64,000 nt of DNA, taken from Sphaerulina vaccinii. Lineage: Eukaryota; Ascomycota; Dothideomycetes; Mycosphaerellales; Mycosphaerellaceae. The stretch spans positions 1,302,001-1,366,000 of the forward strand of contig JAKUDP010000009.1 of NCBI GenBank assembly GCA_022570795.1. The letters run 5' to 3'. Every line of letters starts with the position of its first letter. Position 1 is the stretch's first letter. A program made the translations under genes and the position numbers. The notes under the pieces were generated by a model. That model saw only the letters and a list, made by a program, of their open reading frames with translations. It was not told where the DNA came from and searched no databases. Positions 1 to 11,079 of the stretch are shown piece after piece.

Positions 1-442
1 TGAACTGTAACCCTCCTATCACCTTGAGTCGGATGGACAACATGATTGCAATTCGGGGGAGCTCTCGCATAGAGCGTAGATCTTCCATTTCCCTCGCATG
101 GACCATTTGCGTACTGACTTTCATGGCCTCGATCACACCACCAGCGTTCTGCAAGGACTGTTGTGTAGAGGGAGTATCGTGAGTGCCAGCATGGCGACCT
201 TCTGTGTTGCGGAAGTCAGAACGAAGTATCTGGCAGTACTCTGTGTACTGCTTATTTGCTCATTGTAGTCCTCGTCGTGGTGCGCTTTGGTATGGTCTCT
301 ATAGACCAGTAGACCAGCGATGACTAGTCTCCAAAAGTACTCCAGCTAGGATATGGTGGTGCAGCTTGCGAAAGGAGCACTGATCCGCAATTAGCATTAC
401 TTCTGTATCTCTATACAATGTCCTGTAGATGTTCCAGCTGAT
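1..442. other. 5' edge of window, no gene seen
   Basis: No open frame of useful length, repeat or RNA gene is visible. It lies just past the stop codon of the tyrosinase gene and probably holds its 3' UTR and intergenic DNA. Confidence 0.5.
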
Positions 443-1714
443 CTACTCATATCTATAACAATACGGTCCTCTGTTCGTGAACATGGCATCCCTAAACGTA
501 ATGGTTTCGAACACAGGCGACAAGTAAATTACACTATCCAGCCCTGGGTTCGGTGTCGGCATAGTCCACCCATCCCTCTGTCTTGTGAAATCGAAGAGCC
601 CCGGAGCCGGTAAGCTACTCGTGCGCGTGTTGAAGTCGAGCGACTGCCAGATACCGAAGACGAATTCAAGCATGCCATGATGATGGAAGAACCAAGGATC
701 TTGACTAGAGAAGGTGACATCGATCTGCGTGCCTCCCATGAAGATGTGAGGATAGTTGTGCACACTCGGTGCCTCCAATTCGATAAGTTGAGCAAAACGG
801 TCGACTGTGTTGCCGCCATCGATCGTATAAACGACATCGCTATACTTCAACATGGACAGCTGCGAGGGGTCGAAAGTGCGTTCGATGCAGCGAGGATTAT
901 AACCATAGCCATCCGGTCGAGGGTTCTGAGAGCAGCCCCAGCCTCCTTGGACTGGTCCGAGGTTTATTGTCCAGTTTGCAAGGGGCCCGGATTCAACGCA
1001 GGCGCATTGAGGACCTCTTTGAGTTCCATTGCCGGAGAGCGAAAGAGGGCTGTTGTCGAACATTGGCCATTGATTGGGGGACTCATCAAGGTATTTGGAC
1101 CAGTGCCAGTAAGGGTGGCCTAGGAAGAGATGCGGATGTTAGTTTGGACACATGAATTGTATAAGATGGAGCAGTGCTGGGACGTACCATATCTGTAGCC
1201 GCATTCTTCTATCAGAGCTCGTTCGAATCTCGCCGTGAACTGTCTGTGCCAAAGCGCAAGCAAAGGTGAGCGGTGTATAGATTGGGTGTTTATCAAATGG
1301 GCGACTGTAAAGTCATCGAAGCGTGAGCGAACGCCTGGCCATTGATTCTGATCGGATTGCGCGGGCAAGGCTTTCAGACACTGCAGTGCTCGCATGTAGT
1401 CTTGCTTTGCATCGGTAGTCATGTCGCCCCTGGTGCCGCATCTTCAGCATATGGCCATCATGGATGTGTAATTCTGCCTACCATTCCCTTCGCACCACCA
1501 TATTGTCCCACGTGCATTGTCCACCTGGCACCATGCTGGCTCTCAGATTGGCCAAATACTCTCTTTGCAATTCATCCCATCGCGGCTTTCCTGTATCTTG
1601 TGCCTGTCGCTTTACAGCTGCGCCCTCGTGCCAGCCAGCTTGTCCATTGTCTGCAGAAACTGGGGAAAGCAGCGCTGAAGATAGCAATAACAGTGCAGTC
1701 CAGTCTGCAAACAT
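443..1714 (-). CDS. Secreted tyrosinase (type-3 copper oxidase), 3 exons
   Basis: Exons are 1714-1482, 1429-1188 and 1119-443, giving 383 residues. Introns are 1430-1481 (52 nt) and 1120-1187 (68 nt), both GT..AG. Splicing joins ...VRREW to GDMTTDAKQDY and ...GYRYG to HPYWHWSKYLDE, both diagnostic of tyrosinases. The start at 1714 was chosen because it begins a clear signal peptide (MFADWTALLLLSSALL). The CuA site shows VAHL, SIH and LWHRQF. The CuB site shows VHNYPH and DPWFFHHHGMLEFVFGIWQ. The protein ends in CYRYE, typical of short fungal tyrosinases without a C-terminal cap domain. Family knowledge: these enzymes oxidise phenols to o-quinones in pigment or secondary metabolism. Oddities are PYWHW instead of the usual PYWDW, and a Glu where CuB usually has Asp after the histidine pair. 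No cluster partner is adjacent. Confidence 0.9.
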
Positions 1715-2831
1715 GATTCGGCCACTTCTCAATGTATTAGAAGTCGATGAGAGCAACGAGAGTAAGAATGAGCAAGAAAAGAATGACTGGTATGCGGAAG
1801 ACTTCGCATACGATGATGGCTAGGATCAATCGAAGCTGAGATCCCCAGCTCTAAACCACCCGGTGGGAGCTCGAGGATGAAGTCGTGAGCTTTCGGTCAA
1901 AGCCTTACTGAGATTGGAGGATCCGAGATAATACCTCGTAACCATCCATGTTGATGCTAGAGCCAAAATCTCGGTCTGACCTCTTGGCTCCCCTGCCGAG
2001 TAGGGGCATCGTATACCAGATCGCGGAACCAATGGCTATTGGCGCGATGGTATCCTTGTCGTGGCGATGCTTTTCTGTATTTGACTCAGCATCGAGACAA
2101 GTAGGTTAGACCTGCATATGCGAAGCTTGTGCGCATGTACAGTGATGAGACTGCGAGAATCTGAACAATACCTTCGTTAACAAGTTCATCACCTTCGCCG
2201 TATCGAGAAGCTCGCTGTCTGCTGCACTTGTTGCTTTTGATTGTGGATCGAGGCTTTGGCATGTCCTCAAGGTGAAACTTTATTGGTTATCAAATGGAGG
2301 CCAAGGCTTGATTGCGTTCATATCTTTCCTGTAGACACGGCGAGCCAGGGTCAGCGCACAACTTCGCGGAGAAGGATAAGCAACCCCAGTTATCCATGTC
2401 TGTGACGAGCCTCGCGATTGTGTTCGTAGCATTTGGCAGGTATCCAGATCGATAAACAGAAAGAGGCAGCCAGAAAGAACGTGATGTCGTCGACTAGCGC
2501 GAAATGTGTGGCTCAGTAGATTCCTCGTATGGACGGACTGATAGGAAAGAAGAGGACAGATGAGACTGGTGCGGTGATGCTCTTTGTAGTATGTCTCCTT
2601 ATCGACCTTGCTTACAACAACCTGGAGGAAGGCAAGGTCGTTTAGAAAGATTTGGGGACTGCGGAGGAAGAAGTAATCCCGAGAGTCCGCAGCGAACACA
2701 CGTGACGCCGTGCACTAGCGTGAGAACGCACCTTGGCAGGGTCCTTTCGGACGCCACCAACATCAACCGCGCCAGACTCGACTCTCGCCTCTTCTCATGC
2801 ACATAACATACTATTGTACTAGTAAGTATCA
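1715..2831. other. Intergenic region, divergent promoters
   Basis: This lies between the divergently transcribed tyrosinase and SWIM/RING genes and should hold both promoters. Open frames on both strands (for example 2280-2699 minus) look like chance frames: no domain, no signal peptide, no splice continuity. I see no repeat or RNA gene. Confidence 0.5.
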
Positions 2832-3962
2832 ATGGCCATTGGTACAGGATACAGTGACTATGGCCATGGCCCAGTCATACCAAACGCGTGGGCCGCGAAT
2901 GCGTTACTCAACTACAGACCGCCATACGATTTCCATACGCGTGGAACTCCGAACGCGCTCATTGACCTCACCGATGCGAGTGCTCCACCCCCAAAGAAGC
3001 GTGCCCCACGCAAGCGCAAGGCAGCAGCTGAGGGTGAGGGTGAGGATGGAAACGCTCGGGAAGCTAACAAGGTGGCTCGAAAGCGCAAGTCAGCCGCTGC
3101 GAGCGATAACAACGACGGCGAGGATGAGGGCGCGCCACCCAAGAAGAAGAAGAAGACAACTAAACATGACGAGAAACGCCTCCGAACACACCGCAAGAAG
3201 GCACCACAGGCCTATGCCGACATTCGCCACCGCGCTCTCACCCAACGCATGTTCGTTATCGATCGCCAGCGGACATCAGCTCCGGCAGACGTCGATCCTC
3301 AGTCGCCAGAGAACCATCCTACAGAAGTCATATCTCTAGCAGGCACGACTGGCAATATCTACCAAATCACGATCGATCGGGCACCCTCGTGCAACTGTCC
3401 ACACGCGAAGAAGGGAAATCAATGCAAGCACATTGTATACGTCCTCGCTCGTGTTCTGCGAGCACGAGAAGATTTGGAATATCAGTTGGCTTTCATATCT
3501 TCTGAGCTGCGCGAGATCTTCGAGAAAGCTCCACCACTCCCTTCGGAGGTTGCTGAGAAGGATCAAGAAGGAGAGATGGATGGGAACCGCAAGCCACTTC
3601 AAGGAGAAGATTGCCCGATCTGCATGATGGAGTTCGAGACAAATGAGGCTGGTAAAGCCAAGGCAGGCGAGGAGGTTGTCTACTGTAAAGCTGCCTGCGG
3701 AAACAACATTCATAAAGAGTGTTTCGGACAGTGGGCTGCTACGAAGAAGGCTTCGGGACATGTGACTTGTCCATTCTGTCGAAGTCCTTGGCAGGAAGAT
3801 GAGGCTACTGCTGCGGATTTGAAGGATGTGGCGAAGGGAGGGAAGGTGAACAGTGAAGGCTATGTCAATGTGGCTAATCAGCTGGGACTTTCTGGTGAGA
3901 GGGATTATTCCACATACAATGAGTTCTGGGTGCGAAGACAGTTTGGTGACTACCGATTGTGA
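2832..3962 (+). CDS. SWIM zinc finger plus RING finger protein, putative E3 ubiquitin ligase
   Basis: Single exon, 376 residues. The N-terminal 120 residues are lysine/arginine-rich with several basic runs (PPKKRAPRKRK, PPKKKKK), suggesting nuclear localisation. A SWIM finger lies around residues 165-210, with the core SCNCPHAKKGNQCKHIVYVL (CxC...CxH). A RING-type finger lies around 259-318, beginning DCPICMMEF, with NNIHKECFGQW in the middle and CPFCRSPW at the end. Family knowledge: SWIM-RING proteins act as ubiquitin ligases, with SWIM aiding substrate or DNA/protein binding. The substrate cannot be told. The 3' neighbour is convergent. Confidence 0.85.
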   Translation: MAIGTGYSDYGHGPVIPNAWAANALLNYRPPYDFHTRGTPNALIDLTDASAPPPKKRAPRKRKAAAEGEGEDGNAREANKVARKRKSAAASDNNDGEDEGAPPKKKKKTTKHDEKRLRTHRKKAPQAYADIRHRALTQRMFVIDRQRTSAPADVDPQSPENHPTEVISLAGTTGNIYQITIDRAPSCNCPHAKKGNQCKHIVYVLARVLRAREDLEYQLAFISSELREIFEKAPPLPSEVAEKDQEGEMDGNRKPLQGEDCPICMMEFETNEAGKAKAGEEVVYCKAACGNNIHKECFGQWAATKKASGHVTCPFCRSPWQEDEATAADLKDVAKGGKVNSEGYVNVANQLGLSGERDYSTYNEFWVRRQFGDYRL

Positions 3963-4232
3963 AGAACGAGTGATGAGTGATTATAGGATGAGGAGATTGA
4001 GCAAGGGGAGCTCAAGTGACGATTAATGAGCGGCGGATTGCTTTACCTGAGATACCCTGGAAGTCTGGCGCAAAGGTGGGAACTGTGTCATTGCACTTCC
4101 TCAAGTGCTGTCCTACTCCTTCTGAAGTGGAGAAATCACCAGCACGATGTGTTACGTACCAATCGACCGCAAGCAAGTCTTCGTGTTCTTCTCCCTGTGT
4201 GATCTCCGATTCGCTCTTCGCCAGTCACCTGC
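3963..4232. other. Convergent 3' intergenic region
   Basis: Only 3' UTR sequence of the two convergent genes is expected here. No feature is recognised. Confidence 0.4.
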
Positions 4233-4601
4233 TTACTTCCCTCCCTTCTTGTCCTCAGCATCAGCAGTTGGCAACTTCCCCGGCTCAATATCAGCCTTCA
4301 CATCTCCCTCGCTGGCCTGTCCCTCGCCCTTCTTCTTGATACCCCCCATCCCCTTAATGTCAGGCTCCTCTGCAGTGGCCACCACATGTCCGTTGCGAAG
4401 TGTCATGTATGGCTTGTCCTCAGTTGCCCAGTTCTGCTCTCTTGGGCCGAAAGTGGGCTTCTCTGTGTAGGCGGTGTTTGGTAGGCGAACGAGAGCAGCC
4501 TTGAGGCTTTCTGGCATCTCGACAGTTTCGTTCAGAGTCTTCATGATGGCCATGGAGGCTTTGTTGTCAGGTGTTGAAGTGGAAGAATTGGAGGGAGACA
4601 T
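4233..4601 (-). CDS. Small acidic hypothetical protein
   Basis: 122 residues from the ATG at 4601 (MSPSNSSTSTPDNKAS). I do not recognise a named family. The middle is well-formed coding sequence (ETVEMPESLKAALVRLPNTAYTEKPTFGPREQNW) and the C-terminus is rich in Lys/Glu/Asp. The frame stays open upstream to 5030, and an alternative start at 4697 would add a Thr/Gln/Ser-rich leader. I prefer 4601 because the upstream leader is low-complexity. No signal peptide or membrane segment is seen. Confidence 0.55.
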   Translation of the reverse strand: MSPSNSSTSTPDNKASMAIMKTLNETVEMPESLKAALVRLPNTAYTEKPTFGPREQNWATEDKPYMTLRNGHVVATAEEPDIKGMGGIKKKGEGQASEGDVKADIEPGKLPTADAEDKKGGK

Positions 4602-4855
4602 GTTTGGTGAGTGTGTTGTGGATGTGGATTGAGAAGTTTGCTGAGTGGTGGTTGTTGTGTGCTTGGAAGAGGTTGTGGTGAGACCGAGAAGATTCATAAA
4701 GAGTCGGAGTTGACCAACCGTGTGAGGTTCAGATGCGGACTTCACTTCGACCGCAAGTGAGGTTCGCCGGGAGCTCTTGCCTCTGGACAGTTGTCGTGCT
4801 TCGGAGACTTGATTCGTTGTGAAGAGCCAGATTTTGCTTTTTGCACGTATTGACA

Positions 4856-6629
4856 CTAATGACCAAGGCCCTTCGCTCTTGCCTTTGCCACATCCTTCCA
4901 GTATCGCTCTGCACTCGCAGCTCTCAGCTTTGGTCCAATTCTCACCATCACGAACAGTGAAGCATTCCACGCGAAGCCAATCACAGCAACCATGATAAAT
5001 GTGTTGCGGTACCCTAACGCGGTGAGCCAAGGAGTGATTCTGAAGTGAAAGGTCAGCAAAGGTTTCACTTCACCAGCACCTGAAGTAAGACTCACCCATA
5101 GTTCACCGCAAAACTCAACGTGTTCCTGATCAAGATCAAAGTCGTGACCATATCTCCACTCAACTCCCTATACGAGCTAATCGCATACCCGATCCCACCA
5201 GCCACACAAAGACAATTGCTCACAGCCAATGCGCCCTGCGAGAAGACAAGCGCAAACCAATGAACATGGTATGTCACGCCGAGTCCATATAATAGCATTG
5301 CAAACGGCACCAGGATCATCGAAGCAACAAACATATACAAAGTGTCCTCCGGCTCACTGATTCCACCCCTTCGTCTCGCAAGTCTCACGGTAAGCACCCT
5401 CCCCATCTTGCCACAATAGTAAGCTCCCAGTATTGCTCCCACGACACCGGCGGAGTAAGCTGCCGCGATACCGGTAGTGGAGAAGCCGTAGAGTGTTGTG
5501 TAGACCGTTCCGGTTGTGGCATTCTGGACTCCAGACCAGACGAGAGCATTGGCACCATACATCAGACCGGCATAGACGATTACTGGGTAGGTAAAGCCTT
5601 TGAAGGGCGCGAGGAAGATATCCAGCATTCGGTTCGGGCGGGGTTTGTCGATCATGGACAGCTTTTGCCAGTAGGACTTGCGAGTGTAGATCTGACCGGC
5701 TTCTGCATCTGACGAGGAGCGGGTGTCGAGGTTCTTGGCGTCTTTCTCATCCGCTGGCGATGGAAGTTCGGAGGACGTGATGCGTTCGGTTGCTGGGGCG
5801 TGGGTGCTGACGTGCTTGCGGTCGTAATTCGTTTCTGTTCGTGGTCAGCATAGCATTGTGCAGAGGAGAACATTGTACTCACCCTCCATAAGAAAGAAGC
5901 AGTAAACGAAAGCAATTGCTATCCATATCGCGGTCCACCATAACACCCATCGCCAGTCTTGCCCATCGTTGATGAAGCCAGCCAACATCGGCGCCAGCTT
6001 TCCAGTGACACTCAAGCCAAATCCGTACCAAGCCAGGTACTTTGGTCTCTCATGCGCAAACCAAATGTCAGTGATGCTGATCTCGCACAGCGCTTCCACT
6101 GGGGCACCAAAGAATCCTTGCAAGACTTTATTGGCCAGGTACGTGCTCCTGTTCGTGCACCACGGCGCACTCGTCATAATCGCTATCGAAGCTAGCATCG
6201 AGAACAAGTACATGGGACGCTTTCCGTACTGTAGAGCGAGAGGTTGCCAGACCACACAAGCCCAGCCATATGCGAGGAACATGACTCCTGTACCAGTGTT
6301 CAAGTCATTGAGCGTCAGACCGGTGGCTTTCTCGATTGGCTTGACAACTGAGTAAACAGATCCTGAAGGTATCGCGATCATGAGCGTGTACATTAGAATA
6401 CATGATGTCGCGAGCATCTTGCGTTTGTATGTCCAGTTGCTTGCAATCTGGTCAGTCACGTTTCAGCAAAGTTGATGAGATATACGTACAGCGGATCTTC
6501 TGGATCTTCTGAAGGCGCAGGCACGAGGACAATGTCCTGCTCGGAGCCACTGCCATGTTTCGTGCTGAGTGTATGGTCGATGTCGACCAGGCGAACAGTG
6601 CCTGGTGGTAGCCTCCTGTCTTCCTCCAT
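4856..6629 (-). CDS. Major facilitator superfamily transporter, 4 exons
   Basis: Exons are 6629-6490, 6439-5883, 5834-5096 and 5039-4856, giving 539 residues. The introns are 50, 48 and 56 nt, all GT..AG. Splicing restores EDPEDPLNWTYKRKML, FLMEETNYDRKHV and FAVNYGITPWLTALGY, all continuous in this family. The cytosolic N-terminus leads into about 12 hydrophobic segments. The loop after TM2 reads QYGKRPMYLFS, a motif-A-like region. A long hydrophilic loop (about residues 232-275, rich in Ser/Asp/Glu) separates the two halves. Family knowledge: a proton-coupled exporter or polyamine/drug transporter of the DHA1/Hol1-like type. The substrate is not predictable. The small acidic gene downstream lies on the same strand. 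Confidence 0.87.
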
Positions 6630-7105
6630 TCTGTAGCGTGTAATTTTCGCGGTGCTACAGGAGCTATCGCATACTTTTGATATTATGTGAAGTCGGTCTA
6701 ATGTTCGGAGGATTAGGCGACGTTGAGCCTATCGGATCGCCAAGACACACGCGTTGAAGTCGTATCTGAGTTGTCGCAGAAGTGGATCTTCACGATATGG
6801 AGATGAGATAGGGCACCCCGCATTGTGATCGAGTGGTACGGTGTGAGCGAGCGAATGATCAGGTGGGTCTGCCCTTGGCTGGTCTGACTTCGAAGGTCGG
6901 TCGTACTGAAGACGTGTCGAATGTATTGTAAGCACAACTTGCTAAGCGAGCCAAGCAGAGATGATTGCCAGACACTGAACATGAGAATCACGACGGCAGA
7001 GACACAGATCACGGCCTTCGGTCAGACGAATCAGACATGGTTCGGATGTGGCAATATGGGTCATTGCCTGTTTCGCACAGCAATCCCACCGCATTTCGGA
7101 TCCTG
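6630..7105. other. Intergenic, MFS gene promoter side
   Basis: Upstream region of the MFS gene. Only short overlapping frames on both strands. Nothing supportable. Confidence 0.4.
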
Positions 7106-7760
7106 TTAGTCAAACGTGTGCGCAGCTCTGGTACCTTCGACTCCTGTATTGTCAACGTCTGCGTGCTTAGCCATGTAAGCGTCGAGTTCTATGGCCTCGA
7201 TGGTCCTCTTAGTGTAACATTGCTCTTCTTCTTGCTCATAGTACTTATGCCCAGGAGATCTGATGAGGACAAATGGCTTCGTTGTAGCTGACAGCTCTCG
7301 ACGATTTCGCTCTCCCTGCATAGATAACTTTCATGCCAGTCGAGCAGTACACCGGACTTCGCAGCAGCATGCTGTCTCAATGTCTCACGAATAGCTGACT
7401 CAAGTCAAAATCTGCTCCATTGGAGGGTTATGTCGAGCTCAGGTGGTCCATTGGCGTCTGCTGCCAATAGCAGGAGTATATGCACGGCTCCGGCGGTCCA
7501 CGCCAGAGCACAAGCGATAGATAGATATGAGATGTCACTTCGGGGTCGTCATCTTCATACTGATAATTGGATAGCGTGTCCAGATCGAAGCCACGCGCCA
7601 CGAGAACTCGTAGAACGGACAGTGCACTGTTCTCCACAGCCAAGTGACATACTGGCATCCTGGGTCGTCTTACATATCGGAGCTTGACACTGAGTCTGCC
7701 TTCGACATGCGTTCCCGAGATAAAAACGGTTCACAGCCACCATGCATCTCATCGCAGACT
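7106..7760 (-). pseudogene. Possible ankyrin-repeat gene relic
   Basis: Minus-strand frames show ankyrin-like fragments in different registers. From about 7660, one reads CHLAVENSALSVLRVLVARGFDLDTLS. Then, shifted by one base, another reads IACALAWTAGAVHILLLLAADANGPPELD. A third open frame (7321-7106) ends IEAIELDAYMAKHADVDNTGVEGTRAAHTFD. The Leu-rich helix plus GADANG-like turn pattern suggests ankyrin repeats. I cannot join the frames with credible introns, so this is a decayed gene, a multi-exon gene I cannot resolve, or coincidence. It overlaps the end of Pop7 by a few bases. Confidence 0.3.
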
Positions 7761-8438
7761 GATGTAGACTTCCAGCACACTCAACTGCCTGATTCTCGTC
7801 TCACTGATCTCCTTCTTCCCGTCTTCATTCTCGCGTTCCTCTCGCTTGACAACTTTTGACATCGGCTTAGCCACAGTCTTCTTGCTGCTAGCCTCGACCA
7901 TAATCATGTCGTCTGCTTCATCGGCACCACCGTCAGCGTCCTTGGTCTCTTCTTCATATTCCACGTCCTCCACAGCTCCTATACTCCCCGTCTTCAGCCG
8001 AACCTCATGCTCCTCCCCTCTCTGCTGAAACCACAAGGCCAACTCCATAACTTTTGCGATGGCTTTCCCTGTCCCCTTCAGCACCACTTCCTCCTTCTCC
8101 ACGCCCTTCTTCTGCTTCTCCACTTCCTTCGCTATGCCAACAATCTCATCATCTCCACGTCTGCGACTTCTCTTACTCAAGTGAGTCGCAGATTGCACAA
8201 CCCTCTTATCAGACAAATGCAGAAGCTTTTCAGCGCGCTTCACGGCCGAGAGAAATGGCGTTTTGGCCGAGATGTAGACGACCTTTTGCTGAGAGGTGCC
8301 AGAGTATGGTGATGGTATGCCTGGCCGGAGGAGAGGTCGCTTTGTGATTTGCGCTGTTGGTGGGAGGGACGGGAGTTTCGGGAGTTTGTTCTGCTTCTGG
8401 CGTTTGGTTATGCGGCCAGAGGCGATCTTGTTCGACAT
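7749..8438 (-). CDS. POP7: RNase P/MRP subunit Pop7 (Rpp20-like, Alba fold)
   Basis: 229 residues from the ATG at 8438 (MSNKIASGRITKRQK). A further ATG at 8483 is in frame but adds a non-conserved leader. The conserved core runs from TKRPLLRPGIPSPYSGTSQQ through KVVYISAKTPFLSAVKRAEKLL, then VVLKGTGKAIAKVMELALWF and RLKTGSIGAVEDVEYEE. This is the Alba-superfamily pattern of fungal Pop7. Family knowledge: Pop7 pairs with Pop6 and binds the P3 domain of the RNase P and RNase MRP RNAs in the nucleus and nucleolus, for tRNA 5' processing and pre-rRNA cleavage. The acidic/basic tail (about residues 165-215) is low-complexity. The gene is head to head with the next gene, with 185 bp between starts. 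Confidence 0.78.
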   Translation of the reverse strand: MSNKIASGRITKRQKQNKLPKLPSLPPTAQITKRPLLRPGIPSPYSGTSQQKVVYISAKTPFLSAVKRAEKLLHLSDKRVVQSATHLSKRSRRRGDDEIVGIAKEVEKQKKGVEKEEVVLKGTGKAIAKVMELALWFQQRGEEHEVRLKTGSIGAVEDVEYEEETKDADGGADEADDMIMVEASSKKTVAKPMSKVVKREERENEDGKKEISETRIRQLSVLEVYISLR

Positions 8439-8623
8439 GATGGTGGAGTGTGCGCTGGATGCGCGAAGGGTCAAGTGCTTCACATCGCTTTTGTCGTTGA
8501 TGTGTGTAAGAACTGAGAGATGCAGAGTTGACTACAAAACTACAAAAGAGACATGGGAAGGAGCTTGGCGGGTGGCCCGAAATCTTCCTCCCTCGTTCCT
8601 GCTTCGCCTTCACATTCGTCAAC

Positions 8624-9055
8624 ATGCTCCCGTCGACAACAATATGGCGGCCACTTGGTCGTGTTGCTCGCTGGAGAGCTTTAGTGAGCGGGAGTCGCAG
8701 TATCGCGTCTACAGGCGTGCCACCCTCGACTTCAACGACTGAGAAGGTAACACTCTCTGTCACATCGCCCGGCACCAGGCTCGCTGTTGCGCTGTGCAGT
8801 GGACGATATGGCAAAACAAGCCCAAATCTGTGGAGTGCTTTCATGAAGACGCGCAAGGTTTATGACGCCTCTACCCGTACGCCGCAGTCTAAGCTTGCAT
8901 CACAATACACCTGGGCTGCCCTGAATCTGCTTCATCCTGAAGCCCCAACGTGCGATGATGCCATTGCATTTCTCCGACAGCATGTCACGGATGGAGGGGA
9001 GTGGAAGGTACCAGAGACGCATGCATGGGTTCCCGCAAGGCCTGCTGTGTTCTGA
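8624..9055 (+). CDS. Small hypothetical protein, likely mitochondrial
   Basis: 143 residues from the ATG at 8624. The N-terminus (MLPSTTIWRPLGRVARWRAL) is rich in Arg/Ser/Leu and lacks acidic residues, like a mitochondrial presequence. The C-terminal half (SQYTWAALNLLHPEAPTCDD then AIAFLRQHVTDGGEWKVP) looks like a folded helical domain I cannot name. An upstream in-frame ATG at 8528 gives a longer but unconvincing start. It shares a short bidirectional promoter with Pop7. A mitochondrial ribosome or assembly role is possible but unproven. Confidence 0.6.
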   Translation: MLPSTTIWRPLGRVARWRALVSGSRSIASTGVPPSTSTTEKVTLSVTSPGTRLAVALCSGRYGKTSPNLWSAFMKTRKVYDASTRTPQSKLASQYTWAALNLLHPEAPTCDDAIAFLRQHVTDGGEWKVPETHAWVPARPAVF

Positions 9056-9371
9056 AACTTCTTGCATTCGCTGCATACTCTGGCGACGAAGGTTGGGCGA
9101 TTAGACGACGCACTGTGGATCCAAGCCCTCAAATCGAGCTTGTCAACTGCTATCTCAACCGCACCTCGCCAGGTGCCAGAAAATGCAAGATCGCATCCAC
9201 ATCGTGGCTCTTCCGGACGCTTACAGTTTCGAGGTGCTTGATCTATGTCAATCACCAGATGCATGTGAAATGCATTTTCCGTCGCTGATCACAAATAAAT
9301 CATTCTGGTGCCTATGTGATACTCTTTTCGCACTGACATCAGCTTTGGAACATTGCATCAGACTTCCTTGC
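9056..9371. other. Convergent intergenic region
   Basis: The 3' ends of two convergent genes meet here. No feature is recognised. Confidence 0.4.
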
Positions 9372-10611
9372 TCAGCTACCGAACCGTTCACCACCGAGGA
9401 AGGAGTGAGCAGCTTCGAAGCTTTCATGCGCCGACCTGTGCAAGTGCAGAGCATGTCCAGTTCGAGCAATGCTCTTCCAGTTGTACTCGGCATTTGGAAA
9501 CAGCTCGCCCGACTGGGCCAGCAAGTCTCCACAGGAAGGATCGGGTTGAAGAGCGGAGCTTCCTTGCCCACAGAACGCTTCATCTTGCTCGCCAGTAAGG
9601 ACCAGAACCCGTCCTTGATATTCCGGTGCAGGCACTATATCGGCGTATGTGCTGGAGACAGTCAGACATGTCAACGATTGGTAAATGAAGTCAGACTCAC
9701 CTCACGAACTGTCCAGAGGATATGACATCCTTTCTCTCAAAGAAAAGGCTGGCCATCTCAGCCTCAAAAGTAACTACTTGTGGATCGCCAAAGAAGGACT
9801 CTGTTCTCGTCGTCTCATTTGGCGTCGTCAGATATCCCGCTGGCAAATCTCCAAACCGGGAAGGATCCACTTGGCTCGCTGGCATAGCTCCGAGACTTGC
9901 GATCCCGGGCAACGAAGGTAGCACAGACTTCGACCATCCCGTCAGAATGATCTCCTTAAAGTCTTCCGGATGCTCTTTCGCCATCAAGTTGCCGATCACA
10001 GATCCATACGACGCGCCCACATATATCAATCTCTGGAATGTTCTCGGCAATGGGCAATTTCCTGTCGCCCCCTTGATCTGCTGCACAAGATCATGATACA
10101 ATTCGACTTCGTAAGGACTCTGCACGATGTTCATGGGATCTGGATGTGAACTGTTTCCTGTGCCCAGATGATCGATTGCTAATGTCGCATATCCTTCTCT
10201 CCTCGCATAATCAACCCAGGAATACAAATAGACATTGTATGGCTCATTCGGGGGCGACGCAAGTGCTGTCCCTCCCAACGCTGTCCAGTATTCGCGGTTT
10301 GTTGTTATCGGCCCATTGAGAATCTGGAGGGCATCAATCTCGAGACTGAGGCGCGATGGCTCACAGTACCACGCTGCGATCTTTTGACTACCGGACACTT
10401 TGAAGGTGGGAAAGTCATTGTTTGCCAGGGAAGCGGTGAGAGCGTCGAGGTTTGTGAAATCCACGCTGCTTATGTTACGATTTTGAGCTGTGCCGGAGAC
10501 TGTGAACGTCACTTCTTTGCAGGCAAGCTTGAGGTCTGCGTCTGTGGCTGCGGGCAACGCAGACACTTGCAGGAGAAGTGTGAAGAGTTGAAAGAGCCGG
10601 AGTGAGGACAT
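9372..10611 (-). CDS. Secreted alpha/beta hydrolase, 2 exons
   Basis: Exons are 10611-9701 and 9651-9372, giving 396 residues. The 49-nt intron (9700-9652) joins QFV to STYADIVPAPEY in frame. There is an N-terminal signal peptide (MSSLRLFQLFTLLLQVSALP). The nucleophile elbow is YVGASYGSVIG (GxSxG) at about residue 200. A candidate acid is in LTGEQDEAFC and the histidine in ARTGHALHLH. The ATLAIDHLGTGNS strand-turn resembles the oxyanion region of epoxide hydrolase/peptidase-like folds. Family knowledge: fungal secreted AB-hydrolases of unknown substrate. Esterase, lactonase or peptidase activity cannot be separated by eye. Confidence 0.85.
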
Positions 10612-11079
10612 GGCGAGTTCCAGGACTGACGAAGCAGCATTACGATTCGGGCATCATCACTTTATGCGACTTGGCCTGAGTGCGGAGCTGCAGTCCTGCA
10701 TCGCTCCTCGTCGCAAGTTGTGTCGTTGCGTTGTCACTCCATAAATGCTGATTGATCCAGGAATGAGATTATAGCTGTACCAAAACAAGCTGACGTCTCT
10801 AAATGCCGGAAGGTTTCGGCATATACCCTGCTTGATCGACCAAGGTGACAAGGAAGATGGCTTTCATGCAGCTATGTTGACAAGGTAGGCCTGAGGAGAG
10901 CGATGCATTTCCAGTGCCGGGCGAATGGATAAGATAGAATTTGCAAGGATGGCGGTAAGGACTTTGGATGTTTTGGGAGATGAAGGTTATGGTTGTGAGG
11001 TCCAAACACGTCCTTGGAAGATCGACGAGCAAACGGATTTGATTCAGGTCTAGCTGGTTGCACAATCTCTCATTTCCCA
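10612..11079. other. Intergenic region
   Basis: 468 bp upstream of the hydrolase and downstream of the Vps62-like gene. No feature is recognised. Confidence 0.4.

Noticed and set aside
2280..2699. 139-residue minus frame
   Set aside because: Random-looking composition, no domain, no splice context, overlaps other frames.
8230..8856. 208-residue minus frame across Pop7 and its neighbour
   Set aside because: Antisense or shifted shadow of two better-supported genes.
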